In this document: piece by piece, positions 1-8,481 of the stretch
Numbering within the stretch: the stretch's first letter is position 1
Layout: each line of letters begins with the position of its first letter
Assembly (NCBI GenBank): GCA_040510375.1
Contig: JBEVJC010000003.1
Location: forward strand, 62,001-126,000
Direction of reading: 5' to 3'
Length of the DNA: 64,000 nt
Origin: JBEVJC01 sp040510375
GTDB taxonomy: Bacteria > Bacteroidota > Bacteroidia > Chitinophagales > Chitinophagaceae
The notes under the pieces: generated by a model
Databases searched by the model: none
What the model was told of the DNA's origin: nothing
What the model saw: the letters and a program-made list of their open reading frames with translations, nothing else
Position numbers and translations under genes: made by a program

Positions 1-719
1 CGGCATCTGGCTACCAGGCTACAGGTTTTTCTGATTTCCAGGCTCCTTTTGATACGGAAGACCGCTCTACTTTCAATCAATGGGTCAATCGCGAACCAAG
101 GTTCTATGTGGGGATCACCTATACAAACAGCAAGTGGTTATTTAATGATAACAATACAGGTGCTGCAATTATTACCAACCTGCAGTTCTCCGGAAATTCA
201 GGCCGGTCAAGAAGTACTTCCGATGTATCACCCACCGGTTATATTGTTCGTAAAAATGTATATACCGATGATGGCGACAGGGGTTTCGTTTATTTGCGCC
301 TGGCTGAGATTTTTCTCAACTATGCGGAAGCGTTGAACGAATCAAATCCAGGTAACGCCGACATCCTGCTCTATCTTAACCAGATCAGGGAGAGGGCTGG
401 TGTTCCCCAGTATGGTACCGGTATGAACCCATTACCCGCGCCGGCAAACCAGACAGAAATGCGGACTGCTATCCGGAACGAACGCAGGGTGGAACTGGCC
501 TATGAAGGTGTCCGTTATTTTGATACAAGAAGATGGAAAATAGCAGAGCAAACAGATGCAGGACCATTTTACGGTATGGACATGACAAAGGATGGCGCTG
601 CATTTTATAACAAGACATTACTTGAAACCCGGATATTTAAAAAGAGGGATTATTTATTCCCGATTCCGGCAAACGAAATACTGAGAAACCCACTGGTTAA
701 ACAGAATACCGGCTGGTAA
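1..719 (+). CDS. SusD/RagB-family outer-membrane lipoprotein, C-terminal part (5' cut by window)
   Basis: The frame is open from base 3 and ends in TAA at 717-719, so the N-terminus with the signal peptide and lipobox lies before the window. The visible part has the usual SusD C-terminal landmarks: a helix of the type RLAEIFLNYAEALNE, then IRNERRVELAYEGVRYFDTRRW, and a tail with FPIPANEILRNP ending QNTGW, the common SusD terminus. SusD proteins sit on the cell surface as the lid of a SusC transporter and bind glycan. A SusC gene is therefore expected just upstream. The DUF1735 lipoprotein starts 58 bases downstream and is probably in the same operon. The substrate cannot be read from this protein; the nearby GH92 gene points to a mannose-containing glycan (inference). 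Confidence 0.93.
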   Translation, partial: ASGYQATGFSDFQAPFDTEDRSTFNQWVNREPRFYVGITYTNSKWLFNDNNTGAAIITNLQFSGNSGRSRSTSDVSPTGYIVRKNVYTDDGDRGFVYLRLAEIFLNYAEALNESNPGNADILLYLNQIRERAGVPQYGTGMNPLPAPANQTEMRTAIRNERRVELAYEGVRYFDTRRWKIAEQTDAGPFYGMDMTKDGAAFYNKTLLETRIFKKRDYLFPIPANEILRNPLVKQNTGW

Positions 720-777
720 CACCCGGTATATGTTCCAGGTTGCAATTTCAAAATCATAAACTTTTATACACATTAAC

Positions 778-1722
778 ATGCCAAGGAATACTTTTTCCCG
801 ATTCACCGGATTATTTCTCGCTGCTGTTGTTGTACTGTCCTGTAATAAACCGGATACGGTAGAACTTCCCAACGAGGGTACGGTCTATATGCCACAGGCG
901 GTGGGCAACAAGGCCAAAATTGATCTCCAGCTTTCAACCAAACCACAGGAAGTGGTGTTTGGTGCAGCGTATGGTGGTCTCCATTTTGCAAAACAGGAAA
1001 ATAATGTATCCTTTAAAATAGATGCGGATCTTATTACTTCCTATAATGCAGCCAATGGAACCAGTTATACATTGTTGCCTGCTTCAGCTTACACTATCTC
1101 AGGACTGAATTCTGTTATTCCCGTGGGTTCAACGAATTCAGTTCCGTTATCGTTCCAGATTTCCACCAGCACACTGCCATTCGGTGTAAGATATATGTTA
1201 CCCATTACACTGGTTAGTGCAAATGGTAAAGTTGACCCGTTATTACAGACCAGTTATTTCCGGTTTGATACAATCACCCGTAAATCAGTCGACATAACAG
1301 ATCTGGGAACATTAACCGTAAGTAATGAATATCCGGACGGACCAGATGCCGGGGAAGGCTCCTTAAAACTGGTGGACGGGGAAATCAATACCAAGTACCT
1401 GTATTTCGGATTCAATCCTGACGGTTGGTTCCAGCTCCAGTTCCCAACTCCTCAAACTGTGGGTGCCTATACATTCACTTCCGGCGATGATGCTCCGGGC
1501 CGCGATCCCAAAACATGGACCCTGGATGGTTCCAATGATGGAGTAAACTGGACTACGGTTGACACCCGGACCGATGAGTTGTTTTCAGGCCGTAAACAAA
1601 CTGTCCGGTATGAAGTACCCGGCGTTCCGCAGGCGTTTAGTTACTATCGGGTTAAGCTGACGGCCAATAACGGGGACGGATTGTTCCAGATGGCTGAATG
1701 GCGTCTGATCAGGTACGAATAA
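778..1722 (+). CDS. Surface lipoprotein with DUF1735 domain and C-terminal F5/8 type C (discoidin) domain
   Basis: 314 aa. It has a hydrophobic signal ending in a lipobox VLSC near residue 22, so it should be a lipoprotein. Residues ~30-165 match the DUF1735 (BT_3987-like) pattern, including the typical stretch SYNAANGTSYTLLPASAY followed by a strand ending in MLPITLV. Residues ~175-314 look like a discoidin/F5-8C beta-sandwich: WFQLQFPTPQTV, then WTLDGSNDGVNWTTVDTR and a final FQMAEWRLI. Such proteins are usually surface glycan-binding or endo-acting partners encoded next to SusC/SusD. No catalytic residues were recognised, so binding is the better guess. It follows the SusD gene by 58 bases and precedes an HExxH lipoprotein. 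Confidence 0.85.
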   Translation: MPRNTFSRFTGLFLAAVVVLSCNKPDTVELPNEGTVYMPQAVGNKAKIDLQLSTKPQEVVFGAAYGGLHFAKQENNVSFKIDADLITSYNAANGTSYTLLPASAYTISGLNSVIPVGSTNSVPLSFQISTSTLPFGVRYMLPITLVSANGKVDPLLQTSYFRFDTITRKSVDITDLGTLTVSNEYPDGPDAGEGSLKLVDGEINTKYLYFGFNPDGWFQLQFPTPQTVGAYTFTSGDDAPGRDPKTWTLDGSNDGVNWTTVDTRTDELFSGRKQTVRYEVPGVPQAFSYYRVKLTANNGDGLFQMAEWRLIRYE

Positions 1723-1756
1723 ACCTGGTTATCAAAAAATAACACCCTAAAAAACC

Positions 1757-1782
1757 GGGAAGTGGCCCGAGAGCCACTTCCC
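1757..1782 (+). terminator. Perfect 10-bp hairpin between two PUL genes
   Basis: Arms GGGAAGTGGC and GCCACTTCCC enclose a 6-base loop, followed only by TTAATT, so the T-run is weak. The next gene starts 17 bases further on, which leaves no room for a promoter. It may be a partial terminator or an RNA-stability hairpin within an operon rather than a true operon end. Confidence 0.5.
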
Positions 1783-1798
1783 TTAATTATCTATACAA

Positions 1799-2740
1799 AT
1801 GAAAACAAGATGGTGTTCGATCCCCTGCTGCGTTGTAGTACTGGGAGGAGTTTTATTACAGGTCAATTGCAAAAAAGAAAAAGCAGCGGCGAGTTCAGAC
1901 CCGCCTCCGGTGATCAGTTACAATGTACCGCCATCTGTGATCCAGGAAGACTGGAAGGACCACACCCAGCAGATTTTCAGGATGTATTATGACAGCACAC
2001 TGGCGGTTTATTTTGACAAGGAGGTGGACAAAACGATTACCTGGCCGAATACTTTTATAAACCAGGTTTGGCAGTATACAAAAAAAACATACGGATATGA
2101 ATTTGGTCCTGACCAACGATTGTATGCCGTTTTCCATACGGGCAAATATGCAGGTGGCCATCCGGGTTATTATTATTCATCCGAACATGGTAACCGTAAC
2201 GTGATCGACTGTGGATCCAATAACTCCAATGCCTGGATCACCGGAACGGGTAACGACCTGGACCTGGTTACACATGAAGTAGGACATATTGTGGAAAGCG
2301 CTACCAATGGCGCAAAGGGTTCACCGGCTTTTCCCATCTGGAAGGATAGCAAGTGGATGGAAATTTATATCTATGATGTGTACAAAAACCTGGGTAGGAC
2401 GGCCGATGCAGAACGTTGGTTCAATCTGTGCCAGGGGACTGTTGATCCATTCCCCCGCGCGAATACGCAATGGTTTAAAAACTGGTTTTATCCAATCTAT
2501 TCACAACATGGAGGCAAAGAAGTGCTGAGCAGGTTTTTTAAACTGGTTGCCATCCATTTCCCGAAAAACAGCTCCAGGCAATTTACCCGGGATATGAACT
2601 GGGGTGAATTCATCCACTTCTGGAGTGGTGCAGCCGGGACAAACCTGAAAACACTCGCTACCGACGCTTTTGGCTGGCCGGACGAGTGGGAAACAATGTT
2701 CAACAAAGCAAGAACTGATTTTCCAGGGTTTACTTATTAA
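1799..2740 (+). CDS. Putative zinc metallopeptidase lipoprotein (HExxH motif), family uncertain
   Basis: 313 aa. A signal sequence ends in LLQVNC, a plausible lipobox, followed by a lysine-rich and then proline-rich linker. The core contains VTHEVGHIVES with H159, E160 and H163, the HExxH zinc signature of gluzincin-like peptidases. It lies after a region rich in Tyr and Gly (GGHPGYYYSSEHGN) and before KDSKWMEIYIYDVY, which may supply a third ligand. I do not recognise the exact family; the next gene carries a BSP-like HExxH domain, but similarity between the two is only suspected. An exported peptidase-like protein in a PUL could act on glycoprotein backbones or be an inactive binding fold (inference). 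The ATG lies 17 bases after the hairpin at 1757-1782. Confidence 0.7.
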   Translation: MKTRWCSIPCCVVVLGGVLLQVNCKKEKAAASSDPPPVISYNVPPSVIQEDWKDHTQQIFRMYYDSTLAVYFDKEVDKTITWPNTFINQVWQYTKKTYGYEFGPDQRLYAVFHTGKYAGGHPGYYYSSEHGNRNVIDCGSNNSNAWITGTGNDLDLVTHEVGHIVESATNGAKGSPAFPIWKDSKWMEIYIYDVYKNLGRTADAERWFNLCQGTVDPFPRANTQWFKNWFYPIYSQHGGKEVLSRFFKLVAIHFPKNSSRQFTRDMNWGEFIHFWSGAAGTNLKTLATDAFGWPDEWETMFNKARTDFPGFTY

Positions 2741-2786
2741 ATGTTTTTGCAAGTAATTGACATTTTCATACGGTTTGTTGTTTTAG

Positions 2787-2821
2787 TTTGCAACATTCAA
2801 CGGCTGTCAGTTGTAACTTTG
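2787..2821 (+). promoter_or_regulatory. Candidate Bacteroidota sigma-A promoter for the GH92 gene
   Basis: TAACTTTG at 2814-2821 is an exact match to the Bacteroidota -7 consensus TAnnTTTG. TTTG at 2787-2790 lies 23 bases before it and could be the -33 element. The GH92 start codon is about 58 bases after the -7 box. This suggests the GH92 gene can be transcribed separately from the SusD cluster. Confidence 0.55.
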
Positions 2822-2879
2822 CAAAATTTCCAGCTGTCTTCCAGTTAATGCGTACATCTATATTCAATCAACAATTATC

Positions 2880-5852
2880 ATGACTCGTAACAGAATTGCA
2901 TCTGCAGCGTTAATGCTGTTATCTTTCACGTCAGTGACCGCACAGAAAGAGGACCTGGTCAGTTATGTAAATCCCCTGATGGGAACCATGTCCAGACCGG
3001 ATCTTTCAAACGGTAATACGTATCCCGCCATCAGCACGCCCTGGGCGATGAATATGTGGACTCCCCAGACCGCCGAAAACGGGAATGGCTGGCAATATTC
3101 CTACACATCGGATAAGATCCGGGGTTTTAAACAAACCCACCAGCCTTCACCCTGGATGAATGACTATGGCGTATTTTCAATTATGCCTGTTTCCGGTAAG
3201 GCCGTGATTAAACAAAGTGACCGGGCCAGCTGGTTTACCCACAAATCAGAAGTGGCACGTCCGGATTACTATAGTGTATACCTGGCCGACCATAACATCA
3301 CGACCGAAATTACCCCGACAGAAAGAGCTGCTATTTTCAGAATCACCTACCAGGGTAAGGACAGCGCGTTTGTAGTGGTGGATGCCTTTCCCAAAGGCAG
3401 TTATATAAAGATCATTCCCGAAGAAAACAAGATCATCGGCTACAGTACTTTTTATGCCAGGGGCAAAATGGAGAATTTTGCCAACTATTTTGAGATCCGG
3501 TTCAACACCCCTTTCACCGTGAGCAGGGTATGGCAAAAAGAGAAATATGCCGACGGTCTTGAAATAAAGGGCGACCATGCCGGCGCGATAGTAGGTTTCA
3601 AAATAACACATACTAACCAGCAGGTGATAGCAAAGGTTGCCTCCTCGTTCATCAGTCCTGCCCAGGCAGCATTGAACCTTCAGAATGAAGTGGGCAATAA
3701 AAGCTTTGATGAGGTCAGGGCCAATACCAATAAACTCTGGAACGATGTGCTTTCCAAAGTAACAATCGACGGAGCGACCGACGAACAGAAGAGTACATTT
3801 TATTCCTGTTTTTACCGAACTGCCTTATTCCCCAATAAACTTTATGAAAAGGATGCGGCGGGTAATATCGTGCATTATAGTCCCTACAATGGGAAGACCC
3901 TTCCGGGATACCTGTATGGTGGAACCGGTTTCTGGGATACTTTCCGGGCATTGTATCCAATGCTGAACCTGTTATTCCCTGCGATAAATACAGAAATGCA
4001 GGAAGGTTTATTAAACGATTATAAGGAAGGTGGATTTTTACCTGAGTGGAGCAGTCCGGGTTATGCGGATATCATGATCGGTAATAATTCAGCTTCGGTA
4101 GTAGCGGATGCCTACCTGAAGAGCGCCAAAATAAAAAATATCTCCACACTATACGAGGCATTACTTAAAGGTGCCAATAACGAAGGTCCTGTACCGGCAG
4201 TAGGTCGTTTTGGTGTGAACTATTATAATGCACTCGGGTATGTACCCTATGATGTGAAGATCGACGAGAACGTAGCCAGGACACTGGAGTATGCGTACGA
4301 CGATTTTACCATTTTTAAACTGGCACAGAAATTAAAGAGGCCTGCAGCAGAAATTGAACTCTATGCCCAGCGCTCCCTGAATTACAGGAATGTTTTTGAC
4401 AAGAATACACGTTTGATGCGTGGTAAAAACCTGGATGGCAATTTCCAGGGACCTTTCAACCCGCTGAAATGGGGTGATGCCTTCACGGAAGGGAATAGCT
4501 GGCATTATACCTGGAGTGTGTTTCACGATATCGATAACCTCGCCAATTTAATGGGAGGCAAGGAATATTTTACAGCCATGCTTGATTCGGTGTTCTCTTT
4601 ACCACCGGTTTTTGATGATTCCTACTATGGTGGCACTATCCATGAAATAAGGGAAATGCAGATTGCCAATATGGGTCAGTACGCACATGGCAACCAGCCA
4701 ATCCAGCATCTGATCTACCTGTATAACTATGCGGGCGAGTCGTACAAAACACAGTACTGGATCAGGGAAGCGCTGAACAGGTTGTATAAACCCACTCCCG
4801 ACGGATATTGCGGAGATGAGGACAACGGGCAAACATCGGCCTGGTATGTATTCAGCGCGATAGGATTTTATCCTGTATGTCCAGGTACAGATCAGTATGT
4901 TCTGGGTGCACCATTGTTTAAAAAAGTTACACTGAATCTCGACGGGGGCAAGAAATTTGTGATCAATGCACCCGGCAACAGTGAACAGAACAGGTATATC
5001 GTTTCGCAGTCGCTGAACAATAAACCCTATACAAAAACATGGTTGTCCTATGCAGATATTACCAACGGCGGGGTTTATACTTCGGTAATGGGTAACCGGC
5101 CAAATAAAGCCAGGGTTACGACAAACAGTGACCTGCCATATTCCTTCTCGAAAGACGATAAGGAGATCTATGACAGGGTGAAGGACATTAAAGCTGCAGG
5201 TCCTGAAAAGCTGGTCAAAGTAGTTAACAAAACCGATACGATAGTTCGCAACGGCCTGACCCTTTATTTTATGGATGAAGATAAGATGATCGACGAAGCC
5301 TATAAGGAGCGACTGGTAACGGCTTATTTTACGCAGTATCCGAAGCTAATTGCAAAATATAATCCGAATAGTCCGAAAGAGGTTAAGTTTTTTATCAGTA
5401 AGGAATATGATGGTGTTGCAGCTACCTACGACGGGAATACCATTGTCTATAATCCGGCCTGGTTTAAAAACCATCCCGAAGACATCGACGTTGTTACACA
5501 CGAATTGATGCATGTTATCCAGAACTATGGCGGCAGCAGCGTTCCCGGTTGGGTGACGGAAGGTATTGCGGACTATGTGCGGGCAACAGAAGGGATCAAT
5601 AACGTAAATGGTAAATGGACAATGCCCAATGTAACACCGATCCACAATTATTATGATGCTTACAGGATTACCGGCAGGTTCCTTTTATGGATTACCCAGC
5701 ACTACCAAAAAGACTTTGTCATTAAACTGGATAAGGCAGCGCGCGACAGGAGTTATACACCTGATTACTGGAAAATCAATACCGGTAAAACAGTGGAAGA
5801 ACTCTGGAAGGAATACGTAGCTGATCCAAAAGTTGAAATTGTGTATATGTAA
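2880..5852 (+). CDS. GH92 alpha-mannosidase fused to a C-terminal basic-secretory-protein-like metallopeptidase domain
   Basis: 990 aa with a signal peptide ending TSVTAQ near residue 21, no lipobox, so probably periplasmic. Residues ~25-740 are a glycoside hydrolase family 92 enzyme (calcium-dependent exo-alpha-mannosidases). They begin VDLVS-like with YVNPLMGT, contain GGTGFWDTFRALYP from residue 347 and the hallmark GDEDNGQTSAWYVFSAIG around residue 647. The usual GH92 length is about 730-780 aa. The extra ~200 residues contain VVTHELMHVIQNYGG (H874, E875, H878) and TEGIADYVRA (E894), the pattern of the basic secretory protein (BSP) peptidase family. The reading frame is continuous, so this is a true fusion. 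Joint removal of mannose and cutting of the protein carrier is an inference; the peptidase half could also be a non-catalytic module. Confidence 0.9.
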   Translation: MTRNRIASAALMLLSFTSVTAQKEDLVSYVNPLMGTMSRPDLSNGNTYPAISTPWAMNMWTPQTAENGNGWQYSYTSDKIRGFKQTHQPSPWMNDYGVFSIMPVSGKAVIKQSDRASWFTHKSEVARPDYYSVYLADHNITTEITPTERAAIFRITYQGKDSAFVVVDAFPKGSYIKIIPEENKIIGYSTFYARGKMENFANYFEIRFNTPFTVSRVWQKEKYADGLEIKGDHAGAIVGFKITHTNQQVIAKVASSFISPAQAALNLQNEVGNKSFDEVRANTNKLWNDVLSKVTIDGATDEQKSTFYSCFYRTALFPNKLYEKDAAGNIVHYSPYNGKTLPGYLYGGTGFWDTFRALYPMLNLLFPAINTEMQEGLLNDYKEGGFLPEWSSPGYADIMIGNNSASVVADAYLKSAKIKNISTLYEALLKGANNEGPVPAVGRFGVNYYNALGYVPYDVKIDENVARTLEYAYDDFTIFKLAQKLKRPAAEIELYAQRSLNYRNVFDKNTRLMRGKNLDGNFQGPFNPLKWGDAFTEGNSWHYTWSVFHDIDNLANLMGGKEYFTAMLDSVFSLPPVFDDSYYGGTIHEIREMQIANMGQYAHGNQPIQHLIYLYNYAGESYKTQYWIREALNRLYKPTPDGYCGDEDNGQTSAWYVFSAIGFYPVCPGTDQYVLGAPLFKKVTLNLDGGKKFVINAPGNSEQNRYIVSQSLNNKPYTKTWLSYADITNGGVYTSVMGNRPNKARVTTNSDLPYSFSKDDKEIYDRVKDIKAAGPEKLVKVVNKTDTIVRNGLTLYFMDEDKMIDEAYKERLVTAYFTQYPKLIAKYNPNSPKEVKFFISKEYDGVAATYDGNTIVYNPAWFKNHPEDIDVVTHELMHVIQNYGGSSVPGWVTEGIADYVRATEGINNVNGKWTMPNVTPIHNYYDAYRITGRFLLWITQHYQKDFVIKLDKAARDRSYTPDYWKINTGKTVEELWKEYVADPKVEIVYM

Positions 5853-5863
5853 ATTTTATCGTT

Positions 5864-5879
5864 CTCCCCTGGAGGGGAG
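5864..5879. other. Short GC-rich hairpin between convergent genes
   Basis: CTCCCC and GGGGAG pair around a 4-base loop just after the GH92 stop. No T-run follows on either strand, so function as a terminator is doubtful. The rest of 5853-6007 shows nothing else recognisable. Confidence 0.3.
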
Positions 5880-6007
5880 TGGCACTTTCCGGTGGCCGGG
5901 GAATAATTTGTGGAACGGTATCTGGTCCTTCGATTTACCAGGTTTATAAAAGCAACTACTGTAACCGCAAACTTTTCTCCGGCACCGGTCAAATGCCAAC
6001 ATTTTGT

Positions 6008-6847
6008 TCAATCGTATTCGAGGAAATAATTTACCTGTTCGACAAACAAATCGGGATATTGAAATACAGGGGTATGTGAGGCCTCGGGGTTCACAATCGG
6101 TTGCGCATTTGGCAATACCTTGAACAGGTCGAACGAACTCACAGGATTGAACATTGCATCATCACTGCCATTTACCACCAGCACGGGCTGTGTTGTTTTC
6201 CGCAGGAAATCATCTTCTTTTTTATCTGATAGCGACCAGTCGTCCATGGGTTTTGTCCTGGATCTTACAGTTACTGCTGAGCTGTCGACATCCCTGTCGG
6301 TTATACTTGCATGAAGCCTTTTTAATACTTCGGTACCGAGGCGGCGGTTTTTATCACTTTTTGTATAATAAATAAACAGATAACGTTCTACACCAGTTAA
6401 CGAAAAAGCCACTTCGGTAAATTTCCTGAAACCACTTTTACCCGCACCCCCTTTCTGACCCGTACCAACCAGCACAACTTTATTTACAAGGCCGGGTCGC
6501 ATCTTCAGGATCATTTGCCCAACGAATCCCCCGAGTGAATAAGCGAGCAGGTTCACTCTTTCCAGTCCCAGTGCTTTTATAAAACCAAGGGCATCGTTTG
6601 TCATCTCCTGGATGGTTGAAGGCATTGAACCTTCGCTGTCGCCAACACCACGGTTGTCAAAAACTATCACTTCATGGTTTTCCGCAATTCCATCTGCCAC
6701 CGAGGGATCCCAATGATCCATTGTGCCGGTGAAATGCTGGAGGAAAACGATTGGTAAATCACCTTTTTTTCCAAACCGGCGGTATGCAAACAGCACATTT
6801 CCTACGGAAACAAATTGTGTGGGTGCGGTGGTAATAGAATCTTGCAT
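6008..6847 (-). CDS. Alpha/beta hydrolase, cytoplasmic
   Basis: 279 aa without a signal peptide. The fold is shown by the oxyanion-hole strand VFLQHFTGTMDHWDP (residues ~34-48), DNRGVGDSEG (~64-73) and the nucleophile elbow LLAYSLGGFVG with Ser104. The acid is probably in VVNGSDDAMF and the base in EASHTPVFQYP near the end. The elbow starts with Ala rather than the usual Gly of G-x-S-x-G, and the oxyanion motif is HFTG rather than HGxP; both occur in a common Bacteroidota hydrolase subgroup. Substrate unknown. It is convergent with the GH92 gene and appears to be a single transcription unit or the last gene after the membrane protein gene 140 bases upstream. Confidence 0.85.
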   Translation of the reverse strand: MQDSITTAPTQFVSVGNVLFAYRRFGKKGDLPIVFLQHFTGTMDHWDPSVADGIAENHEVIVFDNRGVGDSEGSMPSTIQEMTNDALGFIKALGLERVNLLAYSLGGFVGQMILKMRPGLVNKVVLVGTGQKGGAGKSGFRKFTEVAFSLTGVERYLFIYYTKSDKNRRLGTEVLKRLHASITDRDVDSSAVTVRSRTKPMDDWSLSDKKEDDFLRKTTQPVLVVNGSDDAMFNPVSSFDLFKVLPNAQPIVNPEASHTPVFQYPDLFVEQVNYFLEYD

Positions 6848-6987
6848 AAAAAGATTTTAAGGATAATACTTTCTATGCCCCAAAGATAAAATTGATAACC
6901 AGGCCCCCGCCGTATAATTCGACGGAAGGGGCGAATGGAAAGACGGGAAATGTAATCGGGTCGGTGGGACCCTTAATTACGTTGCGA

Positions 6988-8232
6988 TTACCTGAACCCA
7001 AAGAAAAAAGGAAACAGGAAGGTTACGATAATTGTCCATACAAAATAGACAGGCAGGTACGAAGAGATGATATTACCAACTGCCGTGTTTTCAGATTTAT
7101 TTGTGAGAACCCTGAAAAGCCTGGCGATTACCAGCAGCAGGTTTATAAAAATCAGGATATTGCCGCCAAGTACTGCGGCCCTGTTTGGTGTAATTCCCCA
7201 TTCGGAAATCCTGAACAGAATTGCAGACAGCGCAATACCATTAACAATCACGGTTACAACAGGAAGTAATAAAAGAAGCCAGGTTGCGGTCTTACTTGTT
7301 GTTGATTTCGAACTTTCAGCCAGCGAAAAGAAGATAATGGCCATAACACCGATTAACAAAGCATTAAACAGGAGTAAGAACTCACGGTCGTTGTATGGAT
7401 TTTTACCTGAATATACAATTGCGATCAGGTAGATTACCAGCATAACCATAACCAGCGGACTGAAGATCCTTGCAATCACCGGCGAAACCTTACCAACCAG
7501 CTGTGGGTTATTCCGTACAAGGTAGGTACCGATAATCGGAGCTATGGGGAGCGCAAACATTATGATATTGTTGGAATAGAACTTTTCTATGTTAAAACCG
7601 ATCAGGGAAAAAAGACCAATAGTCAAACCGCTGAGGATTGCGCCAGCAATCAGGATAAGCGCTGTAATAACAACCAGGTCGCCATTATACCTTAAAAAAT
7701 CAAGCCGTTTGTCGCCGGTATTGCGGTGGTCGCCAGTAAAAGAAAATCCAAGAATGCACCAGAGGAACAAGGGCAGGTGAATACAGGATAATATCAGGGT
7801 GTCACTTTGGTTGAGGTCGGGGAAGAAGTTAATAAAAAACAAACCCAATAGTGTAGCGATAATTACAAAGGCGATGCCGTAGGCAGACAGCCTGTTTTTC
7901 CAGGAGAAATAAACCGTTAACATTGACAAAGTCATAAAACCGATATTCCTGGTTAAATACGCTTCCCTGTCAAGATGCAGGATGTCCGGCAGTTTTGCCA
8001 GTAATCCCGCCAGGAGGGATAAAAAAATTACAAATAACAAATCCTTTCTGGTACCCCAGGTTATTTCATCGCTGGTGAAATTCAGCCGTTCAAACCAGAA
8101 GCGGGCAAGGGGACTTTGTTCCAGTCCCGGATATAAAGATTTAAATACACGCTTAAAAGCAGGTTTGTCAGTCCGGTACAACTTTTCCAGTTGAACAGGA
8201 TTGTCGAGGTTGGATAAGATTTCTTCTTTCAT
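6988..8232 (-). CDS. Polytopic membrane protein, DUF4153-like (tentative)
   Basis: 414 aa from the ATG at 8232 (MKEEILSNL). A longer open frame reaches 8298 but its first 22 residues look like untranslated sequence. The first ~85 residues are soluble and charged, followed by about 10-12 hydrophobic segments to the C-terminus. The spacing of helices and a segment reading LFSLIGFNIEKFY resemble the DUF4153 group of uncharacterised membrane proteins, but this is a weak recognition. No transport or catalytic motif is visible. Its function is unknown. Confidence 0.7.
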   Translation of the reverse strand: MKEEILSNLDNPVQLEKLYRTDKPAFKRVFKSLYPGLEQSPLARFWFERLNFTSDEITWGTRKDLLFVIFLSLLAGLLAKLPDILHLDREAYLTRNIGFMTLSMLTVYFSWKNRLSAYGIAFVIIATLLGLFFINFFPDLNQSDTLILSCIHLPLFLWCILGFSFTGDHRNTGDKRLDFLRYNGDLVVITALILIAGAILSGLTIGLFSLIGFNIEKFYSNNIIMFALPIAPIIGTYLVRNNPQLVGKVSPVIARIFSPLVMVMLVIYLIAIVYSGKNPYNDREFLLLFNALLIGVMAIIFFSLAESSKSTTSKTATWLLLLLPVVTVIVNGIALSAILFRISEWGITPNRAAVLGGNILIFINLLLVIARLFRVLTNKSENTAVGNIISSYLPVYFVWTIIVTFLFPFFFGFR

Positions 8233-8330
8233 AATAAGAGTGTAATAAATGAATAATAATTTCCTGTCTCCAAAGGTTAAAAGCACTTTGTAATACAAAG
8301 TAATATCAAATTATTGAGAAATCCTAGCCG

Positions 8331-8384
8331 GGTCCAAAATAATCTGGGTGGCGGGGAGGGGTCGCCCACCTGTTATTTGGGTCC
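8331..8384. repeat. Long imperfect inverted repeat between divergent genes
   Basis: The left arm at 8331-8353 and the right arm at 8363-8384 are imperfect reverse complements over about 22 bases (shared core CCxAAATAA and GGTGGGCG-like ends), with a loop of about 9 bases. It lies in the 249-base gap between a minus-strand membrane-protein gene and the plus-strand YdcZ gene, so it is not a 3'-end terminator for either one. It may be a remnant of a small mobile repeat or a regulatory RNA structure. A small CGACA/TGTCG hairpin also sits near 8433-8446. Confidence 0.55.
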
Positions 8385-8481
8385 CCGGGACAAATTAATT
8401 GGGTTGTTCAGACAAATATTCTATGCCCGTTATCGACATTTTTGTCGGTGTTTTCCATTGTAAATCATCAAACACGAAAAA

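Noticed and set aside
6093..6104. ACAATCGGTTGC, 11 of 12 match to the LacI-type operator
   Set aside because: It lies inside the coding region of the alpha/beta hydrolase, far from any start and unrelated genes; most likely chance.
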